DNA of 29,978 bases from Sulfurovum sp. (GTDB lineage Bacteria > Campylobacterota > Campylobacteria > Campylobacterales > Sulfurovaceae): NCBI GenBank assembly GCA_015663065.1, contig DQSX01000152.1:1-29978 (forward strand), given 5' to 3'. Below are positions 6,779 through 14,532 of the stretch, one piece after another; position 1 is the first letter of the stretch; every line of letters begins with the position of its first letter. Both the position numbers and the translations under genes were made by a program. The notes below the pieces were generated by a model. That model made no database searches. It was not told the origin of the DNA and worked only from the letters and a program-made list of their open reading frames with translations.

Positions 6779-8062
6779 ATCAAAGCATTTGAAAAATTAA
6801 ACTTACACCCGGACATCTTAAAAGCCATTGCACATTTCAAGTATGAGAATGCTACTGCCATACAAACCAAGGTCATCCCAGCAGCAATGAAAGGTTTGGA
6901 TGTATTGGGTGCATCCAAATCCGGTACGGGGAAAACAGCTGCATATACCCTGCCCCTGCTGAACAAACTGCATAAAGTTGTCAAAAAAGACCAGAAGGTC
7001 ATTAGGGCACTTATCATCGTGCCTACGATAGAACTGGTAGACCAGGTTTCACGTTCACTCAATGACTATGGGAAATACCTTGATGTAACAAATGTCAAAA
7101 TTCAGGGTGGAATACCTAAAAGCGCACAGCTTGAACGTCTAAAAAAAGGGACTGATGTGGTGGTGGCAACACCGGGACGTTTGCAGTCACTCATAGCAGA
7201 CAAGAAAATACACCTTGAACATGTACAGACAGTTATACTCGATGAAGCCGATACAATGCTTGATCTTGGTTTTTTGGGTGAGATCAAAGCTATTTTGAAT
7301 TACTGTGGCAAAGAGAGACAAACGTTGATGTTCTCCGCTACCATTTCACAAAATATTAAAAAACTGGCAAAAGATTTTTTAATAGACCCCGCCATTGTGG
7401 AAGTAAGTCAGAGAAGAGACATTGTAGACTTCATCGTACACAGAGCCTATAAAGTGGACAAAAGCAGAAAAGCAGAGCTTGTTGCAAAACTCATAAAAGA
7501 CAAAAGTTTGAATCAGGTCTTACTTTTTGTCTCTTCAAAAGAGCATGCCAACAAGATCTACGAATACCTCAAAAAGAAAAACATCAGAACATCTATTATA
7601 CACGGAGACCTGAACAGAGGTGCCAGAGCAAAGTCTCTGGCCCTTCTCAAGAGTGGGAAAACACAGGTACTTGTAGCCACAGACATCGCTGCACGGGGCA
7701 TAGACATTCCACAGCTTGAAATGGTCATTAATTATGAACTGCCTGAACACACAGACGACTTCACACACAGGGTAGGAAGAACGGGACGTGCAGGACATAA
7801 AGGCCAGGTCATATCACTCATCACAACGACAGACTATGATGCTTTTTCAAAAATTGACAGGCATTTGAAACTCAATATAAAAAGAGACATTTACCCGGGC
7901 TTTGAACTAACAGACAAACAGCCACGACAGAAACAACCAAAGAAAAAGTCACTCATAGAGCGTAAAGGCGGCTATGATTTTCATAAAAAGAAAATGGAAA
8001 AAAGATCCAGAGCCACACAGAGAGGTAAAAACAAAAAGAGTGACAGCAGAAAGAAAAAATAA
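6779..8062 (+). CDS. DEAD-box RNA helicase, RhlE-like, probable ATC start
   Basis: 427 residues from 6779. The motifs run in order: an F-E-K-L-x-L opening, the Q motif with AIQTKVIPAA, Walker A ASKSGTGKT (about 45-53), PTIEL, TPGR, VILDEADTML (about 152-161), SAT (about 186), LFVSSKEHA, VATDIAARGID and HRVGRTGRAG. The end is a Lys/Arg-rich tail, as in RhlE-type helicases that remodel rRNA and mRNA. The first ATG in frame (6887) falls after the Q-motif glutamine and would delete an essential nucleotide-binding element. The frame upstream encodes the expected family N-terminus back to ATC at 6779, which has AAGGA six bases before it, and no TTG, GTG or CTG occurs in between. So either ATC is the start or one base differs from an ancestral ATG. 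The gene ends directly against the convergent EEP gene. Confidence 0.88.
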   Translation: MKAFEKLNLHPDILKAIAHFKYENATAIQTKVIPAAMKGLDVLGASKSGTGKTAAYTLPLLNKLHKVVKKDQKVIRALIIVPTIELVDQVSRSLNDYGKYLDVTNVKIQGGIPKSAQLERLKKGTDVVVATPGRLQSLIADKKIHLEHVQTVILDEADTMLDLGFLGEIKAILNYCGKERQTLMFSATISQNIKKLAKDFLIDPAIVEVSQRRDIVDFIVHRAYKVDKSRKAELVAKLIKDKSLNQVLLFVSSKEHANKIYEYLKKKNIRTSIIHGDLNRGARAKSLALLKSGKTQVLVATDIAARGIDIPQLEMVINYELPEHTDDFTHRVGRTGRAGHKGQVISLITTTDYDAFSKIDRHLKLNIKRDIYPGFELTDKQPRQKQPKKKSLIERKGGYDFHKKKMEKRSRATQRGKNKKSDSRKKK

Positions 8063-8803
8063 TTAAATTTTTTTAAATTTTGCAAAAAGTGGATTATGAT
8101 CAGAGTATTTTCCCGCCTTCTCTACAGAAGCATCGAGTAACTCCAGACCTTTATAAAATATAAAATCAAGATCATTCCCACGAAATGATTTTACATCACT
8201 ATTTACTCCAAAAGAAACCATCTTTAATTTTAATGTGTTTACTCTTTCATACAGTCTTTCAAGACGTTTTTTATTCCAGGAGTTAAAGTCACCGGCTATA
8301 ATAATAGGATTTTCATAAGAAGCTATAAAGTCAAATAAACGCACAAGTTCCCTGTTGTAGCGTCCGTTTTCTCGAAAATTTATTGCATGAACATTTAATA
8401 CCAATACTTTGGATCCATCTTTAAATAAATAACTGCTCAAGAGCATACTCTTATGTGGACCAATGAATAGCTCTTTCCCCTCAGAAAGAAAGGCTTTTGC
8501 ATATGATGCATTTATTTTACTTGCAGTAAGTACGCCATAAAAATTACGATTGATCTCAAGGTTTGCTGCTGCATCAAATGCCAAGTTTGGAATCATGAAC
8601 GCTGTGTCGTTGTTAAAACATGCCTCTTGAAATAGAAGAAGATCGATTTTTTTATGTTTTATCTGTTTTTCAAGATAGTCTATAAAATGTACATTCTTGT
8701 TGTTCTTATGCACATTCCAGCACAATACGCTAAAACTGTCTGGAAGAAAAGCTTTACATTCAGTTTTACAGGATTGGTGGTGCAAGGTAGTAGGTACGAA
8801 CAT
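8063..8803 (-). CDS. Endonuclease/exonuclease/phosphatase (EEP) family protein
   Basis: 246 residues. EEP-fold signatures appear in order: VLCWNVHKNN with the metal-binding Asn, LLLFQEA with the catalytic Glu, LNVHAINF, IIAGDFNSW with the Asp/Asn pair, and the terminal SDHNPLFAKF with the catalytic Asp-His. The fold covers Mg-dependent DNases, RNases, sphingomyelinases and inositol phosphatases, and the substrate is not readable here. There is no signal peptide. The ATG overlaps the stop of the upstream cardiolipin synthase remnant (TGATG), so the two form an operon; this pairing hints at phospholipid or phosphodiester chemistry, by inference only. Its stop codon abuts the stop of the DEAD-box helicase with no bases between. 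Confidence 0.85.
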   Translation of the reverse strand: MFVPTTLHHQSCKTECKAFLPDSFSVLCWNVHKNNKNVHFIDYLEKQIKHKKIDLLLFQEACFNNDTAFMIPNLAFDAAANLEINRNFYGVLTASKINASYAKAFLSEGKELFIGPHKSMLLSSYLFKDGSKVLVLNVHAINFRENGRYNRELVRLFDFIASYENPIIIAGDFNSWNKKRLERLYERVNTLKLKMVSFGVNSDVKSFRGNDLDFIFYKGLELLDASVEKAGKYSDHNPLFAKFKKI

Positions 8804-9147
8804 CAGGCTAAAGGGGCAAACACTTTCATAATGTTTTCACAGGCTTCTCTTGCTTTGGAGGGTTTTTCCAAACCACGGCTTGAATCATCGATGAGACTCT
8901 TCATCCATAGGTCAAGATCTTCTATGAATTGTACGGAATAGACAAAGGTTACCACTTCATAGTTGAGAAAAAGACTTCTGTTATCTAAGTTGACTGAACC
9001 TATCATGCCACCAATATCGTCAAAAAGTATGGCTTTTGCGTGTAGCATTTCACCCTCATAGAGTAGCCCTATGGCAATAACAATGAGCAGACCTGCACCC
9101 ACTGAGACAGCATAGGTAAATAACATTTCCAGGGGTGTAAGGCTGAT
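8803..9147 (-). pseudogene. Internally deleted cardiolipin synthase (phospholipase D family)
   Basis: The reading frame gives about 114 residues. It begins with one membrane helix (TPLEMLFTYAVSVGAGLL), typical of the N-terminal anchor of cardiolipin synthases, and jumps directly to EGEMLHAKAILFDD and GSVNLDNRSLFLNYEV. These are the second HxKxxxxD motif and the conserved end of the family. Full enzymes are about 400-500 residues with two HKD motifs, so the first catalytic half and roughly 350 residues are missing, with the frame kept. Without the first HKD motif, transphosphatidylation is unlikely. The ATG at 9126 has no ribosome binding site, whereas GAGGAG sits exactly six bases before ATC at 9145-9147, just after an in-frame TAG. 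A TATAAT lies at 9178-9183, so the remnant is probably still transcribed and may serve to carry the coupled EEP gene. Confidence 0.7.
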
Positions 9148-9153
9148 GGGCTA

Positions 9154-9159
9154 CTCCTC
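9154..9159 (-). promoter_or_regulatory. Ribosome binding site GAGGAG before an ATC codon
   Basis: Reading minus, GAGGAG, six bases (TAGCCC), then ATC at 9147-9145. No ATG, GTG or TTG lies within usable distance; the next ATG (9126) is 27 bases away. The context CCCATC is the same as at the DEAD-box helicase start. Confidence 0.45.
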
Positions 9160-9177
9160 ATTGCAAGAATAGATATC

Positions 9178-9183
9178 ATTATA
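9178..9183 (-). promoter_or_regulatory. -10 box TATAAT for the cardiolipin synthase remnant and EEP gene
   Basis: Reading minus, GTTATAATGAT lies 30 bases before the ATC at 9147. It is back to back with the plus-strand TATAAT at 9209-9214 that serves the patatin gene. Confidence 0.5.
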
Positions 9184-9208
9184 ACATTATTTTAAAAATC
9201 TATTTGGG

Positions 9209-9214
9209 TATAAT
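9209..9214 (+). promoter_or_regulatory. -10 box TATAAT directly before the patatin ATG
   Basis: TATAAT ends seven bases before the ATG at 9222. The transcript is expected to begin at or next to the start codon, and no Shine-Dalgarno is present, so a leaderless mRNA is predicted. A TTG start at 9204 would lie upstream of the -10 box and can be dismissed. Confidence 0.5.
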
Positions 9215-9221
9215 CACTGTT

Positions 9222-10004
9222 ATGAAAAAAAATGACTTCTATACAGAAAATTTTACTTTAGTACTCTCGGGTGGTGGTGCTCTGGGGATCGCACATCTTG
9301 GCGTACTGCACGATATTGAAAAAGAAGGTCTAATTCCTCAAGAGATCGTCGGGACAAGTATGGGCGGGATCATAGGTGCTTGTGTTGCTGTTGGCATGAA
9401 AGAAGCAGAGATTTATGCAGCGGTCAAACGTTTTTCCAACCTTTTTAACTGGTTAAAGGTCTCTTTTACCGGGAACTCTTTCATTGAAAATGACAAATTA
9501 GGCAAGATCTTTGATGCACTCTTTGAAAAAAGAAAAATGAAAGATACAGATATACCTCTCAAACTCATCGCTACCAATCTTCATAATGGTCACAAAAAAG
9601 TATTTACATCCAAAGATGATGTACTCATAAGAGATGCCATACTTGCAACGATGGCCATACCCGGTGTTTTTGAAGAAAAGAGCATTGGGGGAGAGACCTA
9701 TGGGGACGGCTTTCTTTGTGAAAATCTGGGTATCACGGAAGCTTCACTGGATGAGGTGTTGGCAGTAGATGTCATGGGTGAACACTCTTTTGAAAAAAAT
9801 ATGCCAGACAACTTTTTTAAAACCAGCAATATGGTTGAAATGTTTGAAAAATCCATGAGACTGCTCATATACAACCAGACACAGACAAACATCAAATATG
9901 CAAACAAAAATATACTGCTTTTAGAACCTGAAACAAAGGCATTTAAAACATTTCACTTCCACAAATATGAGCAGATAAGAGCTTTAGGTTTGGGTTTGCT
10001 GTGA
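9222..10004 (+). CDS. Patatin-like phospholipase
   Basis: 260 residues from ATG 9222. The oxyanion loop SGGGALGIAHLGVL, the nucleophile elbow GTSMGG with Ser46, and the dyad motif GDGF with Asp162 together identify a bacterial patatin (RssA/YchK type), a Ser-Asp lipid acyl hydrolase. There is no signal peptide, so it is cytoplasmic and probably membrane-associated. Length is normal. The alternative TTG start 18 bases upstream lies before the -10 box at 9209-9214 and is unlikely to be transcribed. The next gene (DUF819) starts 18 bases after the stop without a clear ribosome binding site, suggesting co-transcription. It diverges from the cardiolipin synthase/EEP pair, so two lipid-related genes shared this intergenic region. 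Confidence 0.88.
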   Translation: MKKNDFYTENFTLVLSGGGALGIAHLGVLHDIEKEGLIPQEIVGTSMGGIIGACVAVGMKEAEIYAAVKRFSNLFNWLKVSFTGNSFIENDKLGKIFDALFEKRKMKDTDIPLKLIATNLHNGHKKVFTSKDDVLIRDAILATMAIPGVFEEKSIGGETYGDGFLCENLGITEASLDEVLAVDVMGEHSFEKNMPDNFFKTSNMVEMFEKSMRLLIYNQTQTNIKYANKNILLLEPETKAFKTFHFHKYEQIRALGLGLL

Positions 10005-10022
10005 AGAAAACAAGTAATATCA

Positions 10023-11186
10023 ATGATTGAAAACGGACTCCTTTACCTCACCGCCATCATACTAATAGCTACAGTCATTGTTTATAGCGAAAAAAAGACG
10101 CAGGCAAAACTCTTTGAATACTTACCCAGTATCGTCATCATTTACTTTGTGGTCATGCTCTTTTCAACCTTTGGACTCTGGCAGAAAACGGACTCTGTCA
10201 CCCTCACCTACAAAGCAGTCAAATCCAACCTGCTTCCTGCCATGATCTTTCTCATGCTGCTCTCTGCAGATATGCGTGAGATCTTTAAACTGGGCAAAAA
10301 AATGTTATTGACCTTCTTTTTGGCATCCTTGAGCATTGCTTTAGGTTTCATAGGTATGTTCACCCTCTTCCACCCTTACTTTGCAGAAGCGTCCTGGAAA
10401 CCTTTTGCAGCCCTTTCGGGTTCCTGGATGGGTGGTACAGCCAATATGGTAGCCATACAAGGAGCATTGGATTTACCGGATTCAGCCATGGGGTACACAC
10501 TGCTTATTGACTCCATAGACTATGCTATCTGGGTCATGATACTCCTTGCACTGGTGCCTTTTGCCAAAACATTCAATCACTGGAGCAAAGCAGATACCTC
10601 TGTCATAGATGAAGTCGGAGAAAGACTTGCTTTAAAAGAAGAGGCTAAAGATCCTGTCAGCATTACTTCTATCTCTGTGCTGATAGCTGCAGCGGTTGCA
10701 GTCTCGTATGTCTCACAAAATATAGCACTATACTTACCAATTACTTCATTTTTAACTACCACAACATGGATCGTCATTTTGGCAACATTGGCAGGCATTG
10801 TCTTTGCTATGACACCATTGGCAAAACGTGCAGGTGCTTCCACACTGGCCAATATGATGCTTTACCTCATTGTGGCACTCATTGCATCACGTGCAAACTT
10901 TGCTGAACTAACAGAAGCTCCTTTGTATATTTTTGCAGGTTTTGTCATTATTGCTATTCATGTTGTCATCATGGTGCTTTTTGCTAAACTCTTCAAACTG
11001 GATCTTTTTTCACTGGGGGTAGCTTCTCTGGCAAACATTGGAGGTGTGGCTTCAGCCCCTATACTTGCTTCTGCTTACTCCAAAGCACTCATTCCCATAG
11101 GGGTGCTTATGGCAATGATGGGATACATTGTAGGTACGTTTGCAGGATTAATGGTGGGAAAAGTACTGGAGAGTATAGCGGTATAA
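10023..11186 (+). CDS. DUF819 family multi-pass membrane protein
   Basis: 387 residues with about ten to eleven membrane helices filling almost the whole protein. FAALSGSWMGGTANMVAIQ, followed by LLIDSIDYAIWVMI, is the characteristic DUF819 (YjcL-like) segment, and the second half repeats the pattern near VASLANIGGVASAPILA. The two Gly/Asn-rich broken helices suggest an inverted-repeat transporter fold; the substrate is unknown. A hydrophilic loop at about 187-215 separates the halves. It probably shares the patatin promoter. An imperfect hairpin follows at 11192-11208. Confidence 0.85.
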   Translation: MIENGLLYLTAIILIATVIVYSEKKTQAKLFEYLPSIVIIYFVVMLFSTFGLWQKTDSVTLTYKAVKSNLLPAMIFLMLLSADMREIFKLGKKMLLTFFLASLSIALGFIGMFTLFHPYFAEASWKPFAALSGSWMGGTANMVAIQGALDLPDSAMGYTLLIDSIDYAIWVMILLALVPFAKTFNHWSKADTSVIDEVGERLALKEEAKDPVSITSISVLIAAAVAVSYVSQNIALYLPITSFLTTTTWIVILATLAGIVFAMTPLAKRAGASTLANMMLYLIVALIASRANFAELTEAPLYIFAGFVIIAIHVVIMVLFAKLFKLDLFSLGVASLANIGGVASAPILASAYSKALIPIGVLMAMMGYIVGTFAGLMVGKVLESIAV

Positions 11187-11191
11187 CACCC

Positions 11192-11208
11192 CCTCTATAT
11201 ACTAGAGG
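11192..11208. terminator. Short hairpin between convergent genes, possible terminator
   Basis: CCTCTA, five-base loop, TAGAGG forms a six-base-pair stem between the DUF819 stop (11186) and the lipoprotein stop (11227). There is no T-run on either side, so intrinsic termination is uncertain. Confidence 0.3.
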
Positions 11209-11226
11209 AGAGCGTACTTTAAGTTA

Positions 11227-11802
11227 TCACCTTCTTTCAGAAACATGCGCTCTTGAACCTCTACTATAAGAGCTTCGGTTGTAATTTGCTCTATTATAGT
11301 TCGTTCTGTTGCCCGTATTTCTGTTATAGGTATTGCGCCTGTTGTGAGAATTTCTCTTATAGTTGGATCTGTTGTAATTTTTATTATATCTTGTATTATT
11401 GTTATATCTGTTATATCTGTTATTTGTATTACGTCTCTGTTTTCTGTATCTGTTGTACTCACCTTTGTTTCGGTAATATCCGTAACGACCTGGTGTTGCT
11501 CTATAGCGACGTCCATTATAGTATCTGTACCCATTGTGATAGTAGTGACCAGATCTGTATCTGTTTCCGCGGTAGTAGTAGTACCCACGGCTATAATATC
11601 CACCGTAATAGTAACGTCCTCCGTAATAATAATAGGGTCTGTTATAGTAATACGGATAAGAGTAAGAAGCCAAACCAGCAGCTGCGACACCCGCTGCTGC
11701 TCCAGTAGCAAATGCCTGCTCTTCAGGAGTACAACCTGTAAACAGTAGTGTCGATGTTAAGGCACCAACCAGTGTCAATTTCTTTATTTTATGTTTTATC
11801 AT
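11227..11802 (-). CDS. Tyr/Arg/Asn/Gly-rich lipoprotein
   Basis: 191 residues. A lipoprotein signal peptide with lipobox LFTGC (Cys24) is followed by TPEEQAFATGAAAGVAAAGLA, an Ala/Gly segment like those of glycine-zipper lipoproteins. From about residue 46 to the end the protein is almost only Tyr, Arg, Asn, Gly, Ser and Lys: first Tyr/Gly-rich with YYYYGG-type runs, then Asn/Arg/Tyr-rich with short NRxNYNR-type units, and last a Ser/Arg tail. It is strongly basic, with no acidic core, and is probably disordered. The start is set by AAAGGA and a TATACT at 11833-11838. The repetitive codons keep other frames open too (minus 11202-11711, plus 11253-11748), but only this frame has a signal peptide, ribosome binding site and promoter. 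Surface or peptidoglycan-facing location is likely; function unknown. Confidence 0.82.
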   Translation of the reverse strand: MIKHKIKKLTLVGALTSTLLFTGCTPEEQAFATGAAAGVAAAGLASYSYPYYYNRPYYYYGGRYYYGGYYSRGYYYYRGNRYRSGHYYHNGYRYYNGRRYRATPGRYGYYRNKGEYNRYRKQRRNTNNRYNRYNNNTRYNKNYNRSNYKRNSHNRRNTYNRNTGNRTNYNRANYNRSSYSRGSRAHVSERR

Positions 11803-11832
11803 ACTGTGTCCTTTTTTCTTTCATAATTTAAT

Positions 11833-11838
11833 AGTATA
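11833..11838 (-). promoter_or_regulatory. -10 box TATACT for the lipoprotein gene
   Basis: Reading minus, CTTGTATACTATT lies about 30 bases before the ATG at 11802, with AAAGGA near 11809-11814 as ribosome binding site. Confidence 0.4.
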
Positions 11839-11896
11839 CAAGAAATGTGTAATGATTGTGTTTAGTGCCTTTTCATCTCTTTATATTCCATATTTA

Positions 11897-14470
11897 TTAG
11901 GAGATAGCTACTTCTATCTCACCTCCTCTTACATCAAATGCAACGTTTGAGCCTTCCACCACTCTATCTTCGAGTATGAGTTCAGCCAATCTGTCCTCCA
12001 CTACTTCATAAAGTGCTCTTTTAAGCGGACGGGCTCCATATACAGGGTCAAATCCAGCTTCAGCAATGTATGCTTTCGCTGCATCAGTCAAGGTAATAGT
12101 GATCTCTCTTTCTGCCAATTTTTTCTGAATATCTTTAAACAGAATATCTACAATACTTGTAATAGCGTCCAGATCCAGCGGATTAAAAATGACCATGTCA
12201 TCCAGTCTGTTCAGGAACTCAGGTTTAAAGTTTCGTTTGAGTTCATCATTCACTGCTGTCGCACGCTCCTCTTTATCAGAGATCGTCATGATCTTGTCAG
12301 AAGCGATGTTCGACGTCATAATGATAATGGTATTTTTAAAATCTACCGTGACCCCTTTGTTGTCTGTTAAACGTCCGTCATCCAGTACCTGCAAAAGCGT
12401 GTTGAACACGTCAGGATGTGCTTTTTCGATCTCATCGAAGAGTATGACTGAGTAGGGTTTACGTCTCACTGCTTCAGTGAGTTGTCCACCTTCATCGTAC
12501 CCGACATACCCTGGAGGTGCACCCACCAGACGTGATGCGGCATGTTTTTCCATATATTCAGACATATCGATGCGTATAAGTGACTTTTCAGAGTCGAACA
12601 GGAACTTCGCCAAGGTTTTGGCTACCTGTGTTTTACCCACACCTGTCGGTCCAAGGAACATAAAGCTTCCTATAGGTCTGTTCACATCAGAAAGCCCTGC
12701 TTTGTTACGTTTAATGGCACGTGCCACTGCTTTGAGTGCTTCTTCCTGTCCTACTACCTCTTCTTTCAAGATACTTTCAATGGCAAGGATCTTCTCTTTT
12801 TCACCCTGAAGCATTTTAGAGACCGAAATACCTGTCCAGCGGCTTACAATGCTGGCGATCATCTCTTCATCCACAGAATTTTTCAGCAGCGTACCTGCTG
12901 CCATCATCTCTATCCACTTCTCTTCAAGCGCTTTGAGCTTCTCCTGTTCCGCAGGGATCTGCCCGTATTCTATCTCGGCAGCTTTGTTAAAATCACCTTC
13001 ACGTTTGACCTGTTCAGCCTTACTTTTGAGTGCTTCAATATTGACCTTGATCTCGGCGATCTGGTTAAATACCTCTTTTTCGTTCTCAAACTGATTTTGC
13101 AGTGAAGTACGTTTTTCTTCAAGGTCTGCAAGCTCTTTTTCTATCTCTTCAAGACGAGAGTCGTTTTTTGTACCCTCTTCCATTTTGAGTGCCTCTTTTT
13201 CTACCTGAAGTGTAGAGATCTCACGTTTTGCTTTGGAGAGATCTGTCGGTTCAGACTCTATCTGCATCTTCAACTCTGCTGCTGCCTCATCTATAAGGTC
13301 AATGGCTTTGTCCGGTAAAAATCTGTCAGTGATGTAACGGTCAGACAACTTCGCTGCTGCTACCAGTGCTGCATCGGTGATGGTCACATTGTGGTGCGCT
13401 TCCAGTCTGTCTTTGATACCTCTGAGTATCTGCAATGCTTCATTAATACTTGGCTCATCAACTTTGACCGGTTGAAAACGTCTCTGCAGTGCCGTATCTT
13501 TTTCAAAATATTTTCTGTACTCTTTAAGTGTCGTAGCACCGATGGTATGTAACTCTCCACGTGCCAAGGCAGGTTTTAGGATGTTCGCTGCATCATTTCC
13601 GCCTTCAGAAGCCCCTGCCCCAACAATAGTATGGATCTCATCAATGAACAAGATTATATTGGCTGACTCTTTAACTTCGTCGATGACTGCTTTGAGTCGC
13701 TCTTCAAATTCACCACGGTATTTGGCACCGGCAATGAGTCTGTTCATATCCAAAGAGACCACACGCATATTTTGAAGACTCAAAGGGACCTCCTTGTTCA
13801 CGATACGCTGTGCAAGTCCTTCTACAATGGCTGTTTTACCGGTTCCCGGTTCACCTATGAGAATAGGATTGTTTTTGGTCTTACGGATGAGAATCTGCAT
13901 CATTCTCTGCACCTCTTCATCTCTACCGATGACCGGATCCAACTCCCCATCCAGTGCTTTCTGGTTCAAGTCTATACCATACTGAGACAAGGCTTCGAGT
14001 GTTTCATCCCCGGACTGTGAATCTATCTGCTTACCACCGCGGATTGACTCCAATGTCTTTTTAAACTCTGAAATGTCTACATACTTACCCAGGATGTCAC
14101 GCATAAAATTCTCATCTGTGTTGGCAAGTAACCAGGCATCGACTGCAAGGTACTGATCTCCGTTTGCAGCCATCACCCCTTCTGCATTTTGCAGGGTACG
14201 TACCAGACTCTGTCCCAGTTTAATGTTCTCTTTGGTTACCGTAGAGACAGTCGGCAGTTTATTGGCAGCAGATTTTGCTTCGAGTTCTATGGCGGCTTTA
14301 TCGACATTCATTTTTGTGAGTGCCTGATGCAATATTGAATTTGTATTGGTCAAGAGTGCCCAAATAAGGTGCACAGGGTCTACTTCCTGGTTTTTATTGT
14401 GCAGGGCAAGTGAGACACCTGACTCAACGGTTCCCTGCATTTGATTTGTTAATTTTTCTAATATACTCAT
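11897..14470 (-). CDS. clpB: ClpB disaggregase (Hsp100 AAA+ chaperone)
   Basis: 857 residues from ATG 14470, the usual ClpB length. Domains in order: Clp N-domain (about 1-145, MSILEKLTNQMQG), first AAA+ module with GEPGTGKT and FIDEIHTIVGAG, the long coiled-coil middle domain (about 400-530, Glu/Lys/Leu-rich) that binds DnaK, second AAA+ module with GPTGVGKT and LFDEIEKAHPDVF, then the C-terminal domain with FDPVYGARPLKRAL. With DnaK it re-solubilises protein aggregates in the cytoplasm. The frame extends 14 codons upstream of 14470, but AAGGAG lies just before this ATG and family starts match it. Its promoter and a HAIR-like site are at 14504-14533. The gene is transcribed away from the exported protein at 14648. 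Confidence 0.97.
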   Translation of the reverse strand: MSILEKLTNQMQGTVESGVSLALHNKNQEVDPVHLIWALLTNTNSILHQALTKMNVDKAAIELEAKSAANKLPTVSTVTKENIKLGQSLVRTLQNAEGVMAANGDQYLAVDAWLLANTDENFMRDILGKYVDISEFKKTLESIRGGKQIDSQSGDETLEALSQYGIDLNQKALDGELDPVIGRDEEVQRMMQILIRKTKNNPILIGEPGTGKTAIVEGLAQRIVNKEVPLSLQNMRVVSLDMNRLIAGAKYRGEFEERLKAVIDEVKESANIILFIDEIHTIVGAGASEGGNDAANILKPALARGELHTIGATTLKEYRKYFEKDTALQRRFQPVKVDEPSINEALQILRGIKDRLEAHHNVTITDAALVAAAKLSDRYITDRFLPDKAIDLIDEAAAELKMQIESEPTDLSKAKREISTLQVEKEALKMEEGTKNDSRLEEIEKELADLEEKRTSLQNQFENEKEVFNQIAEIKVNIEALKSKAEQVKREGDFNKAAEIEYGQIPAEQEKLKALEEKWIEMMAAGTLLKNSVDEEMIASIVSRWTGISVSKMLQGEKEKILAIESILKEEVVGQEEALKAVARAIKRNKAGLSDVNRPIGSFMFLGPTGVGKTQVAKTLAKFLFDSEKSLIRIDMSEYMEKHAASRLVGAPPGYVGYDEGGQLTEAVRRKPYSVILFDEIEKAHPDVFNTLLQVLDDGRLTDNKGVTVDFKNTIIIMTSNIASDKIMTISDKEERATAVNDELKRNFKPEFLNRLDDMVIFNPLDLDAITSIVDILFKDIQKKLAEREITITLTDAAKAYIAEAGFDPVYGARPLKRALYEVVEDRLAELILEDRVVEGSNVAFDVRGGEIEVAIS

Positions 14471-14503
14471 GAAAAACTCCTTAAAATGTTTTAAATATAG
14501 GTT

Positions 14504-14532
14504 ATTATACAACTTTAGTCAGTTCTTGTCAA
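14504..14532 (-). promoter_or_regulatory. Perfect sigma70 promoter of clpB
   Basis: Reading minus, TTGACA (14532-14527), a 17-base spacer, and TATAAT (14509-14504) form an exact consensus promoter 34 bases before the clpB ATG. A clear -35 is unusual in this window, where most promoters show only a -10. Confidence 0.75.

Noticed and set aside
8654..8941. 95-codon plus-strand frame across the EEP gene and the cardiolipin synthase remnant
   Set aside because: Antisense to two genes with clear motifs; its translation shows no family similarity.
11202..11711. Long open frame on the minus strand (169 codons) and plus-strand frames at 11253-11748 over the lipoprotein gene
   Set aside because: They arise because Tyr/Arg/Asn codon repeats contain few stops in other frames. 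They give Ile/Thr-, Cys/Tyr- or Val/Ser-rich low-complexity chains with no ribosome binding site; only the lipoprotein frame has a signal peptide, lipobox and promoter.
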